A stretch of DNA of 54,868 nucleotides from Streptomyces hilarionis (lineage in GTDB: Bacteria > Actinomycetota > Actinomycetes > Streptomycetales > Streptomycetaceae). Shown here in pieces: positions 21,293-29,900 of the stretch; within the stretch, counting starts at the first letter, position 1, and each line of letters starts with the position of its first letter. Under the pieces are notes generated by a model. That model was not told where the DNA came from and did not search any database. It saw only the letters and a list, made by a program, of their open reading frames with translations. The position numbers and the translations under genes were made by a program. The stretch spans positions 1 through 54,868 of the forward strand of contig NZ_JAHHIT010000068.1 in NCBI RefSeq assembly GCF_024539675.1. Direction: 5' to 3'.

Positions 21293-21625
21293 GTGTCGCC
21301 GCGCCGCAACCGACCCAAGGGTGAGAGCTCGTCCGGCCGGAGCGCCGAGGACGACGGCGCGAGCCGCTACGGCGGCTGGGAGTCGGCGCAGGCCTGGCAG
21401 GGCGAGCGGTGGAGCGTGCGGCACGTGGCGGGGTCGAGCGCGCAGGGCAAGGCCTACCGGTGCCCCGGCTGCGACCACCTGATTCCCGACGGCGTCCCGC
21501 ACGTCGTCGCCTGGCCCGAGCACGCGGGCGTCGACGACCGACGGCACTGGCACAAGGCGTGCTGGAACGCGCGGGACCGCCGCACCCCGGGGGTGCAGCG
21601 GTCCCGTAACGCGCCGAGGTTCTAG
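21293..21625 (+). CDS. Small Cys/His-containing protein, putative zinc-binding
   Basis: Basic, soluble 110-aa protein. The GTG at 21293 is preferred because GAGG at 21283-21286 is 6 nt upstream. The first 45 residues are polar and probably disordered. The core holds YRCPGCDHLIPDG, then HVVAWPEH and HWHKACW. The C-x-x-C...H...H-x-x-C spacing resembles an HNH-type or treble-clef zinc fold, though no complete nuclease motif is evident. Streptomycete homologues are often labelled ATP/GTP-binding, which nothing here supports. Confidence 0.75.
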   Translation: MSPRRNRPKGESSSGRSAEDDGASRYGGWESAQAWQGERWSVRHVAGSSAQGKAYRCPGCDHLIPDGVPHVVAWPEHAGVDDRRHWHKACWNARDRRTPGVQRSRNAPRF

Positions 21626-21656
21626 CCCCGCGCTCGGCGGGCGGCCGTGCGGCGGA

Positions 21657-22535
21657 TCAGACGTCCCGCTTCTCCAGCAGGGCGAAGGCGGCGCCGAGGG
21701 CCGCGGCGGTCACGCCCAGCGCGATCCACAGCGGGTCCCAGCCGCTCGGCCCGCTCTCGCTGAGCGAGGTCGCGTAGAAGACGCTCATCTGGTTCGGGAT
21801 CGAGTACTCGAACAGTGCCTGCCGCAGGTCCTCCAGCGAGGACGAGAACATGAAGATCGCGATGACCAGCGGGGCCAGCAGGACGCCGATCATGATCGTG
21901 ATCGCGCCCGCCGAGTGCCGGATGATCGAACCGACGGCCAGGGACAGCAGCCCGAGCAGCGCCACGTAGAGGGACACGCCGACGGTCGCCTTCAGCCACT
22001 CCTCGCCCGTCGGGCGGCGGGCGTCGCCCAGCATGCCCACGTGCATCACCGCGACGAGGCCGGACGACACGAGCGTCACCACGAAGGCGACGGAGAAGAA
22101 CACGACCGCCTTCGCCGCGAGGACCCGCCCGCGCGACGGGCAGGCCACCATGGTCGTGCGGATCATGCCGGTGCCGTACTCCGAGGCCGTGGTCAGCACG
22201 CCCAGCGTGATGACGCACATGCTGCCCAGGAGGAGCCCGAAGAAGCCGAACGACAGGGCGGTCTGGTCCGAGAGGTCGCTCTCCGAGGCGTTCGCCGCGA
22301 CCACCGCACCGGCCAGCAGGCCGATGCCGACGACGAGCAGCACGAACACGCCCAGCGTCCACATCGTGGAGCGCACCGACCGGATCTTGGTCCACTCCGA
22401 GGCGACGGCGTGCCCGAGGTGGGTGCGCACGACGGGGATCGGCGAGGTGTAGCCGGGGCCTGCCTGGCCGTACGAGGGACCGGGCGCCTGCCAGGCGGGC
22501 GCGGCCTGCGGCGACGGGTGCTGCGGGGTGCTCAT
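21657..22535 (-). CDS. ABC transporter permease (ABC-2 type), module 1
   Basis: Membrane subunit of 292 aa. A 40-residue N-terminal tail rich in Pro, Gln, Ala and Tyr precedes the amphipathic start SEWTKIRSVRSTMWTL and six transmembrane helices. The segment TTASEYGTGMIRTTMVACPSRGRVLAAK is typical of actinobacterial ABC-2 permeases. The ATG overlaps the ATPase stop by 4 bp (ATGA). Substrate unknown; such pairs export lipids, antibiotics or peptides. Its paralogue lies at 23993-24763. Confidence 0.88.
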   Translation of the reverse strand: MSTPQHPSPQAAPAWQAPGPSYGQAGPGYTSPIPVVRTHLGHAVASEWTKIRSVRSTMWTLGVFVLLVVGIGLLAGAVVAANASESDLSDQTALSFGFFGLLLGSMCVITLGVLTTASEYGTGMIRTTMVACPSRGRVLAAKAVVFFSVAFVVTLVSSGLVAVMHVGMLGDARRPTGEEWLKATVGVSLYVALLGLLSLAVGSIIRHSAGAITIMIGVLLAPLVIAIFMFSSSLEDLRQALFEYSIPNQMSVFYATSLSESGPSGWDPLWIALGVTAAALGAAFALLEKRDV

Positions 22536-23782
22536 CGGGCGTCCTCGGACTTGGTCGGTGCGGCGTCGGGGGCGGGGGCGGCGGCCGGGGCGTCGGCGGG
22601 AGCCGGCGCTGCCGGAGCTTGCGCGGGCGCCTGGACGGGCGCCGCGTACGGATTGGCCCCGGCGGGGGCCGGAGCCGCCCCGGGCGCGCCCGAGGCGCCG
22701 TACGCCCCGTAGGAGGCCGCCGGAGGCGTCGGGGCGGGCTGCGGGGGCGCATAGCCCTGCTGCGGGGGCGGCGGGGCGTACCAGCCCGGCTGGCCCTGGC
22801 CCGGCACGGGCATCGGCGGCTGGACGCCGGGCGGCAGCGGCTGCTGGAGCCCGGCCTTCTGGTCGACGGTCGAGCGGTAGTCGACGGCGCCCTGCGTCAT
22901 CCGCATGTACGCCTCCTCGAGGGAGGCCTGGTGCGGCGACAGCTCCCACAGGCGGACGTCCGAGTCATGGGCGATGTCGCTGATGCGGGGCAGCGGCAGG
23001 CCCGTCACCCGCAGCGCGCCGTCCGGCTCGGGCAGCACATGGCCGCCCGCCTCGGTCAGCGCCGACGCCAGCTTCTCGCGCAGCGGCGGGTCCGTGAGCG
23101 GGGTGCGCACCCGGGCGAAGTCGGCGGAGTTGGCCGAGATGAAGTCCGTCACGCTCATGTCGGACAGGAGCTGCCCGCGCCCGATGACGATCAGGTGGTC
23201 CGCGGTCAGGGCCATCTCGCTCATCAGGTGGGAGGAGACGAACACCGTGCGGCCCTCGGCGGCCAGCGACTTCATCAGGTTGCGCACCCAGAGGATGCCC
23301 TCGGGGTCGAGGCCGTTGACCGGCTCGTCGAAGAGCAGCACCTGCGGGTCGCCGAGCAGCGCCGCCGCGATCCCGAGCCGCTGGCCCATGCCCAGGGAGA
23401 ACCCCTTGGAGCGCTTCCTGGCCACGTCCTGGAGGCCGACGACGCCGAGCACCTCGTCGACCCGGCGGGCCGGGATGCCCGACAGCTGGGCCAGGCACAG
23501 CAGGTGGTTGCGGGCGTGCCGGCCGCCGTGCACCGCCTTGGCGTCGAGCAGCGCGCCCACCTGGCGGGCCGCGTTCGGCAGCTTGCGGTACGGATAGCCG
23601 CCGATCGTCACCGTGCCCGCGGTCGGGTTGTCCAGGCCGAGGATCATCCGCATGGTCGTCGACTTGCCCGAGCCGTTCGGCCCGAGGAAGCCCGTCACGG
23701 CACCGGGCCGTACCTGGAAGGAAAGGTTGTGAACAGCGGTCTTGTCGCCGTAGCGCTTGGTCAGGCCGACTGCTTCGATCAT
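22532..23782 (-). CDS. ABC transporter ATPase with Pro/Ala-rich tail, module 1
   Basis: Nucleotide-binding subunit of 416 aa. Walker A is GPNGSGKST (34-42), the signature is FSLGMGQ, Walker B is LLFDEPVNGLDPEG, and the switch His lies in FVSSHLMSEM. The ATPase core ends near residue 300. An unusual extension of about 110 residues follows, very rich in Pro, Ala, Gln, Gly and Tyr, which the paralogue at 24766 lacks. ATG 23782 (MIEAVGLTKRYG) is chosen by analogy with the paralogue; an in-frame GTG at 23791 is possible. Coupled to the permease. Confidence 0.9.
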   Translation of the reverse strand: MIEAVGLTKRYGDKTAVHNLSFQVRPGAVTGFLGPNGSGKSTTMRMILGLDNPTAGTVTIGGYPYRKLPNAARQVGALLDAKAVHGGRHARNHLLCLAQLSGIPARRVDEVLGVVGLQDVARKRSKGFSLGMGQRLGIAAALLGDPQVLLFDEPVNGLDPEGILWVRNLMKSLAAEGRTVFVSSHLMSEMALTADHLIVIGRGQLLSDMSVTDFISANSADFARVRTPLTDPPLREKLASALTEAGGHVLPEPDGALRVTGLPLPRISDIAHDSDVRLWELSPHQASLEEAYMRMTQGAVDYRSTVDQKAGLQQPLPPGVQPPMPVPGQGQPGWYAPPPPQQGYAPPQPAPTPPAASYGAYGASGAPGAAPAPAGANPYAAPVQAPAQAPAAPAPADAPAAAPAPDAAPTKSEDAR

Positions 23783-23839
23783 GCTCCGCACCCATCGAAA
23801 GGATCAGGACAGCAGGGCGCACGCCCCCGTAAGGGTTAG

Positions 23840-23872
23840 GAGGATATCGGGGCGCTGACGGTTCCGCTCAAA
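23840..23872 (-). promoter_or_regulatory. Possible promoter of ABC module 1
   Basis: On the minus strand, TTGAGC (plus 23867-23872) is followed at 17 bp by GATATC, or at 19 bp by TATCCT. This is a weak match to a vegetative promoter. Position upstream of the ATPase start supports it. Confidence 0.3.
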
Positions 23873-23917
23873 TGAAAGCAAAGACCGAAGCCCGGGGCGT
23901 CCGATCGTGTCGGCCGT

Positions 23918-23959
23918 CGGGTCGTTTCGTGCACCGGGTCGTTTCGTGCACCGGGTCGT
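23918..23959. repeat. 17-bp tandem repeat between the two ABC modules
   Basis: CGGGTCGTTTCGTGCAC occurs at 23918-23934 and again at 23935-23951 without a gap, followed by the first 8 bases of a third copy. It lies just beyond the 3-prime end of the module 2 permease gene. Confidence 0.85.
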
Positions 23960-23992
23960 CACGGGCCTCGCCCGGTCTGCGGCGTCGCGTTC

Positions 23993-24763
23993 TCAGGCGT
24001 CGCGCCGCTTGAGCAGCAGATAGCCGCCCGCCAGAGCGGCGAGCGCCCACAGCGCCATGATGGCGAACCCGCCCCAGGGCCCGTACGGGGTGTTGTCGTC
24101 GATCGGCGTCACCACGCGCATGATCTTGCTGCCGGCCTGGTCGGGCAGGTACTGGCCGATCTTCTTCGTCGCGGAGACGTTGCCGAGGATGTTGGAGATC
24201 AGGAAGAAGAACGGCATCAGGATGCCGAGCGAGAGCATCGGCGAGCGCAGCATCGTGGCCACGCCCATCGAGAACACCGCGATGAGCGTCATGTAGAGGC
24301 CGCCGCCGATCACCGCGCGCAGCACCCCGCTGTCGCCGATCTCCGCCCGGTGCGAGCCGAGCATGGCCTGGCCGAGGAAGAACGTGACGAAGCTGGTGGC
24401 CAGACCGACCGCCAGCGCCAGGGCGCCGGCCACCGCGATCTTGCTGAACAGGAACGCCCCGCGCTGCGGCACGGCGGCCAGCGAGGTGCGGATCATTCCG
24501 GTGCTGTACTCGTTCGACACGACCAGCACCCCGAACACGATCATCGCGAGCTGGCCGAGGCTCATCCCGGCGAAGCTGATGAACGTGGGGTCGAACGAGA
24601 GCCGGTCGTTGCGGCTCATGTGGTCGAAGTCGTTGTTCGACAGTGCCGCGATCAGCATGCCGAGGGCGACGGTGACCACCACCGCGAGGGACAGCGTCCA
24701 CACGGTGGACGCCACCGACCGGATCTTGGTCCACTCGGACCTGATGACCTGGGTCGCCGCCAT
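23993..24763 (-). CDS. ABC transporter permease (ABC-2 type), module 2
   Basis: Membrane subunit of 256 aa with six predicted helices, starting MAATQVIRSEWTKIRS, almost the same motif as in the module 1 permease but without the Pro-rich tail. The shared segment VVSNEYSTGMIRTSLAAVPQR marks the two as paralogues. ATG 24763 has GAGGAG 6 nt upstream, located inside the ATPase gene; the two genes are separated by 2 nt. The reading frame is open further upstream only because it shadows the ATPase gene. Confidence 0.88.
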   Translation of the reverse strand: MAATQVIRSEWTKIRSVASTVWTLSLAVVVTVALGMLIAALSNNDFDHMSRNDRLSFDPTFISFAGMSLGQLAMIVFGVLVVSNEYSTGMIRTSLAAVPQRGAFLFSKIAVAGALALAVGLATSFVTFFLGQAMLGSHRAEIGDSGVLRAVIGGGLYMTLIAVFSMGVATMLRSPMLSLGILMPFFFLISNILGNVSATKKIGQYLPDQAGSKIMRVVTPIDDNTPYGPWGGFAIMALWALAALAGGYLLLKRRDA

Positions 24764-24765
24764 CG

Positions 24766-25716
24766 TCAGCTCCTCGTCCAGTCGTCGCCCCACGGCTGCT
24801 CCGCAGGCGCCTGCGTGTGCGCGTGGTACTCCACCGACTCCGCGGTCAGCTGCATGAACGCCTCTTCCAGCGAAGCCTGTTGCGGACTCAGCTCGTGCAG
24901 CACGATCTGGTGCTGCGCGGCCAGCTCCCCGATGCGCTCGGGCTTGCCGCCGTCCACCTCCAGCGCGCCGCTGCCGCTCTCCACGACGGTGATCCCGGCC
25001 CCGTGCAGGACGTCGAGCAGTCGTTCGCGCTGCGGGGTGCGGACGCGCACGTACGCCCGCGAGTTCTGCGCGATGAAGTCGGCCATCGAGGTGTCGGCGA
25101 GCAGCCGGCCCTGCCCGATCACCACCAGGTGGTCGGCCGTCAGGGCCATCTCGCTCATCAGGTGCGAGGAGACGAACACCGTCCGCCCCTGCGCGGCCAG
25201 CGACTTCATCAGGTTGCGGATCCAGTGGATGCCCTCGGGGTCGAGCCCGTTGACCGGCTCGTCGAACATCAGGATCCGCGGGTCGCCGAGGAGCGCGCCC
25301 GCGATGCCCAGCCGCTGGCCCATGCCCAGCGAGAACCCCTTGGCCTTCTTCTTCGCCACCGCCGTCAGTCCGACGGTGTCCAGCACCTCGTGCACCCGGC
25401 TGCGGGGGATGCCGTTGCTCTGCGCCAGGCACAGCAGATGGTTGAAGGCGCTGCGCCCGCCGTGCATCGCCTTCGCGTCCAGCAGGGCGCCGATGTACTT
25501 CAGCGGGTCCTTGAGCCGGTCGTAGTGCTGTCCGTCGATCCGCACGTCCCCGGCCGACGGCCGGTCCAGGCCCAGCATCATCCGCATGGTGGTGGACTTG
25601 CCGGCGCCGTTGGGACCGAGGAAGCCCGTGACGATGCCCGGTCTGACGGTGCAGGTCAGGTCGTTCACCGCCACCTTCTCGCCGTACCGCTTCGTCAGGC
25701 CCTCGAGCTCGATCAT
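24766..25716 (-). CDS. ABC transporter ATPase, module 2
   Basis: Nucleotide-binding subunit of 316 aa. Walker A is GPNGAGKST (34-42), the signature is FSLGMGQ, Walker B is ILMFDEPVNGLDPEG, and the H-loop is FVSSHLMSEM. It is closely related to the module 1 ATPase along the whole core, indicating tandem duplication of an ATPase-permease unit. It ends soon after the conserved C-terminal region ASLEEAFMQLT. Expected to energise export with the permease at 23993. Confidence 0.92.
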   Translation of the reverse strand: MIELEGLTKRYGEKVAVNDLTCTVRPGIVTGFLGPNGAGKSTTMRMMLGLDRPSAGDVRIDGQHYDRLKDPLKYIGALLDAKAMHGGRSAFNHLLCLAQSNGIPRSRVHEVLDTVGLTAVAKKKAKGFSLGMGQRLGIAGALLGDPRILMFDEPVNGLDPEGIHWIRNLMKSLAAQGRTVFVSSHLMSEMALTADHLVVIGQGRLLADTSMADFIAQNSRAYVRVRTPQRERLLDVLHGAGITVVESGSGALEVDGGKPERIGELAAQHQIVLHELSPQQASLEEAFMQLTAESVEYHAHTQAPAEQPWGDDWTRS

Positions 25717-25738
25717 GCGGCCACGCTAAAACGCGACA

Positions 25739-25770
25739 AAGCCCCCTGCCACCGGAGTGGCAAAGGGCTT
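25739..25770 (-). terminator. filP terminator
   Basis: Read on the minus strand, AAGCCC pairs with GGGCTT and TGCCAC with GTGGCA around a TCCG loop, with a small internal mismatch. TTT and later TTTT follow. It is about 30 bp beyond the filP stop. Confidence 0.7.
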
Positions 25771-25801
25771 CACCGATGTTCGGCCGCCGTACCCCCGGAC
25801 G

Positions 25802-26740
25802 TTACCGGGACTGCTGCGCCGGAACCCCGCGGGAGATCGGCTCGTCGTCCGTGGACGGCGTGCCGGCCGCCGCCACCGCGGCGCCGGTCAGCGTGGCGAG
25901 CATCTCGCGGACGTTCGTCAGCTGGGCGTTGATCGAGTCGCGGCGGTTGGTGAGCGCCGCGAGCTCGCGCTCGGACTCGGAACGGATCCGGTCCGCCTTG
26001 GCGTTGGCGTCGGCCACGATGTCCTCGGCCTGGCGCTGCGCCGTCTCGACGGTCTGACGCGCGCGACGCTCGGCGTCGGTGCGCAGCTTCTCGGCCTCCA
26101 GGCGCAGCTGCTCCGCGCGGTGCTCGATCTCCGCGAGACGCTTCTCCGCCTTCTGCTGACGGGACGCGAGGTCGCGCTCCGACTGCTCCCGGCGCTTGGC
26201 CAGGTTGGTCTCGAAGTCGGCGGCGGCCTGCGCGGCCTTGGCGCGGGTCTCCTCGAAGAGGGCGTCGGCCTCCTCACGCTTCGACTGCGCGTCCTTCTGC
26301 GCCTCGGAGCGCAGCTGCGACGCGTCGCTCTTGGCCTTCTCGACGATCCGGACGCCCTCGTCCTCGGCCTTGGCCTTGCGCTCCGCAGCGAACGATTCTG
26401 CGTCGTTGCGCACCTGCTGGGCCGCGGACTCGGCGAGCTCACGGTGCTGCTCGGCCGCGCGACGGGCCTCCTCGCGCAGATCCTTGGCCTCTTCCTCGGC
26501 GAGGCGGAGGATCTTCTCGACACGCGCGCCGAGACCGGCGTACGACGGCTCCGCGTCGCTTACCTGGGCCTGGGCGTTCTGCGTCTCGAGGTGAAGCTCC
26601 TCGATGCGCTTTTCCAGAGCAGTGATACGGGCCAGAGCGCTGTCACGGTCGGAGACGAGCTTCGAGATGCGTTCGTCCACCTGAGCGCGGTCGTACCCAC
26701 GCCGCACAAGCTCGAAGCCGTAGGGGGAAGTGTCGCTCAT
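25802..26740 (-). CDS. filP: Intermediate-filament-like coiled-coil protein FilP
   Basis: Cytoskeletal protein that forms filaments behind the hyphal tip and interacts with DivIVA and Scy during polar growth. The 312-aa protein starts with a DivIVA-like motif, YGFELVRRGYDRAQVDERI (residues 7-25). It then runs as an almost continuous charged coiled coil from about residue 25 to 280. Ala-Glu-Lys-Arg-rich hendecad-like repeats are visible. A short, non-helical tail (about 290-312) ends it. The ATG is preceded by AGGAA. It lies directly downstream of scy in the same orientation, the conserved arrangement in Streptomyces. Confidence 0.95.
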   Translation of the reverse strand: MSDTSPYGFELVRRGYDRAQVDERISKLVSDRDSALARITALEKRIEELHLETQNAQAQVSDAEPSYAGLGARVEKILRLAEEEAKDLREEARRAAEQHRELAESAAQQVRNDAESFAAERKAKAEDEGVRIVEKAKSDASQLRSEAQKDAQSKREEADALFEETRAKAAQAAADFETNLAKRREQSERDLASRQQKAEKRLAEIEHRAEQLRLEAEKLRTDAERRARQTVETAQRQAEDIVADANAKADRIRSESERELAALTNRRDSINAQLTNVREMLATLTGAAVAAAGTPSTDDEPISRGVPAQQSR

Positions 26741-26800
26741 GGGGTTCCTGTCGAATGAGACCGGTGAGGTGATAGGGGGAATCCTAGGGGCCTTTGCGGT

Positions 26801-26841
26801 GTGTCATCGAGCGTATGCGTGTTTGATCTGGAGAATGACAC
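26801..26841. promoter_or_regulatory. Inverted repeat upstream of filP
   Basis: GTGTCAT (26801-26807) and ATGACAC (26835-26841) form a perfect 7-bp inverted repeat 27 nt apart, within the 183-bp scy-filP gap. It lies 61-101 bp upstream of the filP start in a relatively AT-rich stretch. It may mark the filP promoter region; no convincing boxes are assigned. Confidence 0.35.
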
Positions 26842-26923
26842 CCCTTTTGGGTGGCTCGGCGGCGGACCGCTTGCCAAAGGTGCCCTCAAAGGCCCGAGAA
26901 TTTAACGCAATCCACACATTCCG

Positions 26924-29900
26924 CTAGCCGTCCGGGGACTTCCCACCCGATCGAGGGGCTCCGATGGCCGCGCCCGCCTTGACGCCCCCGTCCTTGGCCC
27001 CGCCCGGCGCCTCGAACGACTCCAGCGCCTCCAGCACGTCCTGGACCCGGGAGATCTCGGCGTTGATGTCCTCGCGCCGGCGCACCAGGACCTCCAGCTC
27101 GCGCTTGCCCTCCTCGACCGTGCGCCGCGCCTCGCGGATCGCCTCGGCCTTGAGCTCCTCGGCCTCGCGCACCAGCGTCGACTTCTTCTGCTCGGCCTCC
27201 TTGAGCAGCCCCTCGGCCTTCTTCACCGCGGCGATACGGACCTTGCCGGCCTCGGAGTTGGCGTCCGACACCAGCTCCTTCGCCTTGGCCTGCGCCTTGG
27301 CGAGCTGCTCCTCGGCCGCCTTGATGAGCGCGTCGCAGCGGTCCCCGGTCGAGCGCATCGTCTCGGCGGCCTCGCGGCGCGCCCGCTCGTGCAGCGCCTC
27401 GATCTCGCTGGTGATGCGGTCGCGCAGCTCCTCCGCCCGCTCCCTTATGGCGGTCGCGTCCCGGCGGGCGCCGACCAGCAGTTCGTCGGCGTCCGTACGC
27501 GCCTTCTCCACCCGGGAGTTGCCCTCGACGGTCGCCTCGGACACCAGCCGCTCCGCCTCGCTGCGGGCCGCGCCCACCATCGAGTCGGCCTGCGCCTCCG
27601 CGTCCGCCGTGGCCTTCTGCGCCTGCTGCTGCGCCTCGGTGAGCAGCTTGTCCGCCTCGGCCGCCGTCTCCGTGATGAGGGTGTCGACCTGCTCGGCCGC
27701 CTCGGAGCGGCGCTTGTTGGCCTCCTTGCGGGCCTCGTCCAGCGTCGTGTCGGCCTCCTCGCGGGCCACGCTCATCAGCCGGTCGGCCTCCGCCGCCGCC
27801 TGCGTCTTGACCCGCTCGGCCTCGGCCCGGATCCGCTCCGCGTGCGCCTGCGCCGACCCGACCGTCTCGGCGGCCTCGGCGCGCAGCCGCTCCGCGTCCC
27901 CGGACGCGTCCTGGATCAGCTTCTCCGCCTTGGCGACCGACTCGGACCGCAGCCGCTCGGCCTCCGCGACCGTCTCCGACTGGAGGCGCTCGGCCTCCGC
28001 GAGGGTCTCGCTCTGGAGCCGCTCCGCCTCGCTGCGGGCCTCGTGGATGAGGGCGTCGGCCTGCGCCGCAGCGTCCGAACGGATGCGGTTGGCGTCGTCG
28101 CGGGCGTCGGCCCGGGTGCGCGAGGCGTCCTGGTCGGCCTGCGCGATGGCGTCCGAGACCTCGGTGCGCACCCGCTGGGCGTGCGCGGACGCCTCCGAAC
28201 GCAGCCGCTCCGCCTCGGCGATCGCCTCGCCGACGGTCCGCTCGGCCAGCTCCTGCGCGGCCTCGGACGCCTCGTTCGCCTCGCGGCGGACCCGGCCCGC
28301 GTCCTCGGCGGCCCGCTCCCGCTCGGCGTAGGCGTCGGCGCGGACGCGGTCCGCCTCCTCCTCCGCCTCGCGCCGGGTGCGGTCCGCCGCGTGCTCGGCC
28401 GCGGACCGCAGGCCGGTGATCTCCTCCTGGGCCTGCTCGTGCAGCCCGGCCACCGAGTCGCGCACCTGCTGCGCGTGCTGCTCGGCCGCCGACACCATCT
28501 CGTTGGCCCGCCGGTCCGCCTCCTCGACCAGACGGACGGCCTCGGTCTGCGCCTCCTCCACGCGCTTGCGCGCGGAGGCCAGCAGCTCCTCGCTCTGCTC
28601 GCGGGCCCGCTCGCGCTCCTGGCCGGCCTCCTGGCGGGCGGAGCCGAGGAGCTCCTCGGCCTCGCGCCGGCGCCGGACGGCCTCCTCCTGCGCGGCGGCC
28701 AGCGTCTCGGACGCCTCGGCGGACAGCCGCTCGGCCGCCGCCTGCGCCTCGGCGCGCACCCGGTCGGCGGTGTCCTGCGCCTCGGACTTCAGCCGCTCCG
28801 CCTCGGCGGCGGCCTCGGAACGCAGCCGGACGGCGACGGCCTCGCCCTCGGCGCGCGAGGCGGCCGCGTCGGACGCGGCCTCGTTGCGCAGCCGCTCGGC
28901 CTCCGCCTCGGCCTGCTGCTGGAGGGAGCGGATGCGCTCCGCGGCCTCCGAGCGCAGCCGGTCGGTCTCCTCGGCGGCCTCGCGGCGGATCCGCGCGGCC
29001 TCCTCCCGGGCGTCCGTCAGCGCCTGCTCGGCGGACGCGAGGCGGGCCTCCGCCTCCGTCTGGAGCCGGGTCAGCTCCTCGGCGGCCTCCGCGTGCCGGG
29101 CCTCGACCGCCCGCTCGGACTCCTCGCGCAGCTCGCGCGCCGCCTGCTCGGCGTTCGAGGTGATGGTCTCGGCGAGCTCCACCGCCTCCTCGCGGGAGCG
29201 CTCGGCCTCCGCGCGGGTGCGCTCCAGCACCTCCTCGGCCTGCCGGCGCAGCGTGGTGGCGCGCTCGATGGCCTCGGTGCGCACCTTCTCGCTGTCCGAG
29301 GTGGCCTTCTGGCGCAGCTCGTCCGCGTCGGCCTTCGCCTTCGACAGCAGCTCCTCGGCGGAGCGGGCCGCCTCCTCGATCTTCTGGACGGCCTCCTTGC
29401 GGGCCTCGGCACGGATCTTCTCGCCCTCGGCGACCGCGTCGGCGCGCAGCTGCTCGGCCTCGCCGCGCAGCCGCCGGGCCTCCTCCTGGAGCTCGACCGT
29501 CTTGGCGCGGTACTCCTTGGTGTCGTCCTTCGCCGAGCCCTTGAGCTCCTCGGCGATGTCGTGCGCCTCGGCGCGCAGCCGGTCGGCCTCGGTCTCCGCC
29601 TCGCGGCGGATCCGCTCGGCCTCCTCGGCGGCGGCCTTCGTGGTGCGCTGGGCGTCCTCCTGTGCCTTGTTGAGGACGTCCTCGGCGGTCTTGGCCGCCT
29701 TCGACAGCTGGGTGGCGCTCTCCTCGGCGGTGAGCGTGCGGGCCTTCTCGGAGGCCTCCGCGACGATCTTCTCGGCCTCGGCGCGCGCGTCGGCGACGAG
29801 CTGCTCGGCGTCCGCCCTGGTGGTCTCGGCCTCCTTGGTGGCCTCGCTGACCAGCCGGGCGACCTGCTCCTTCGCGGTGCGGGTGCGCTGCTCCTTGGCA

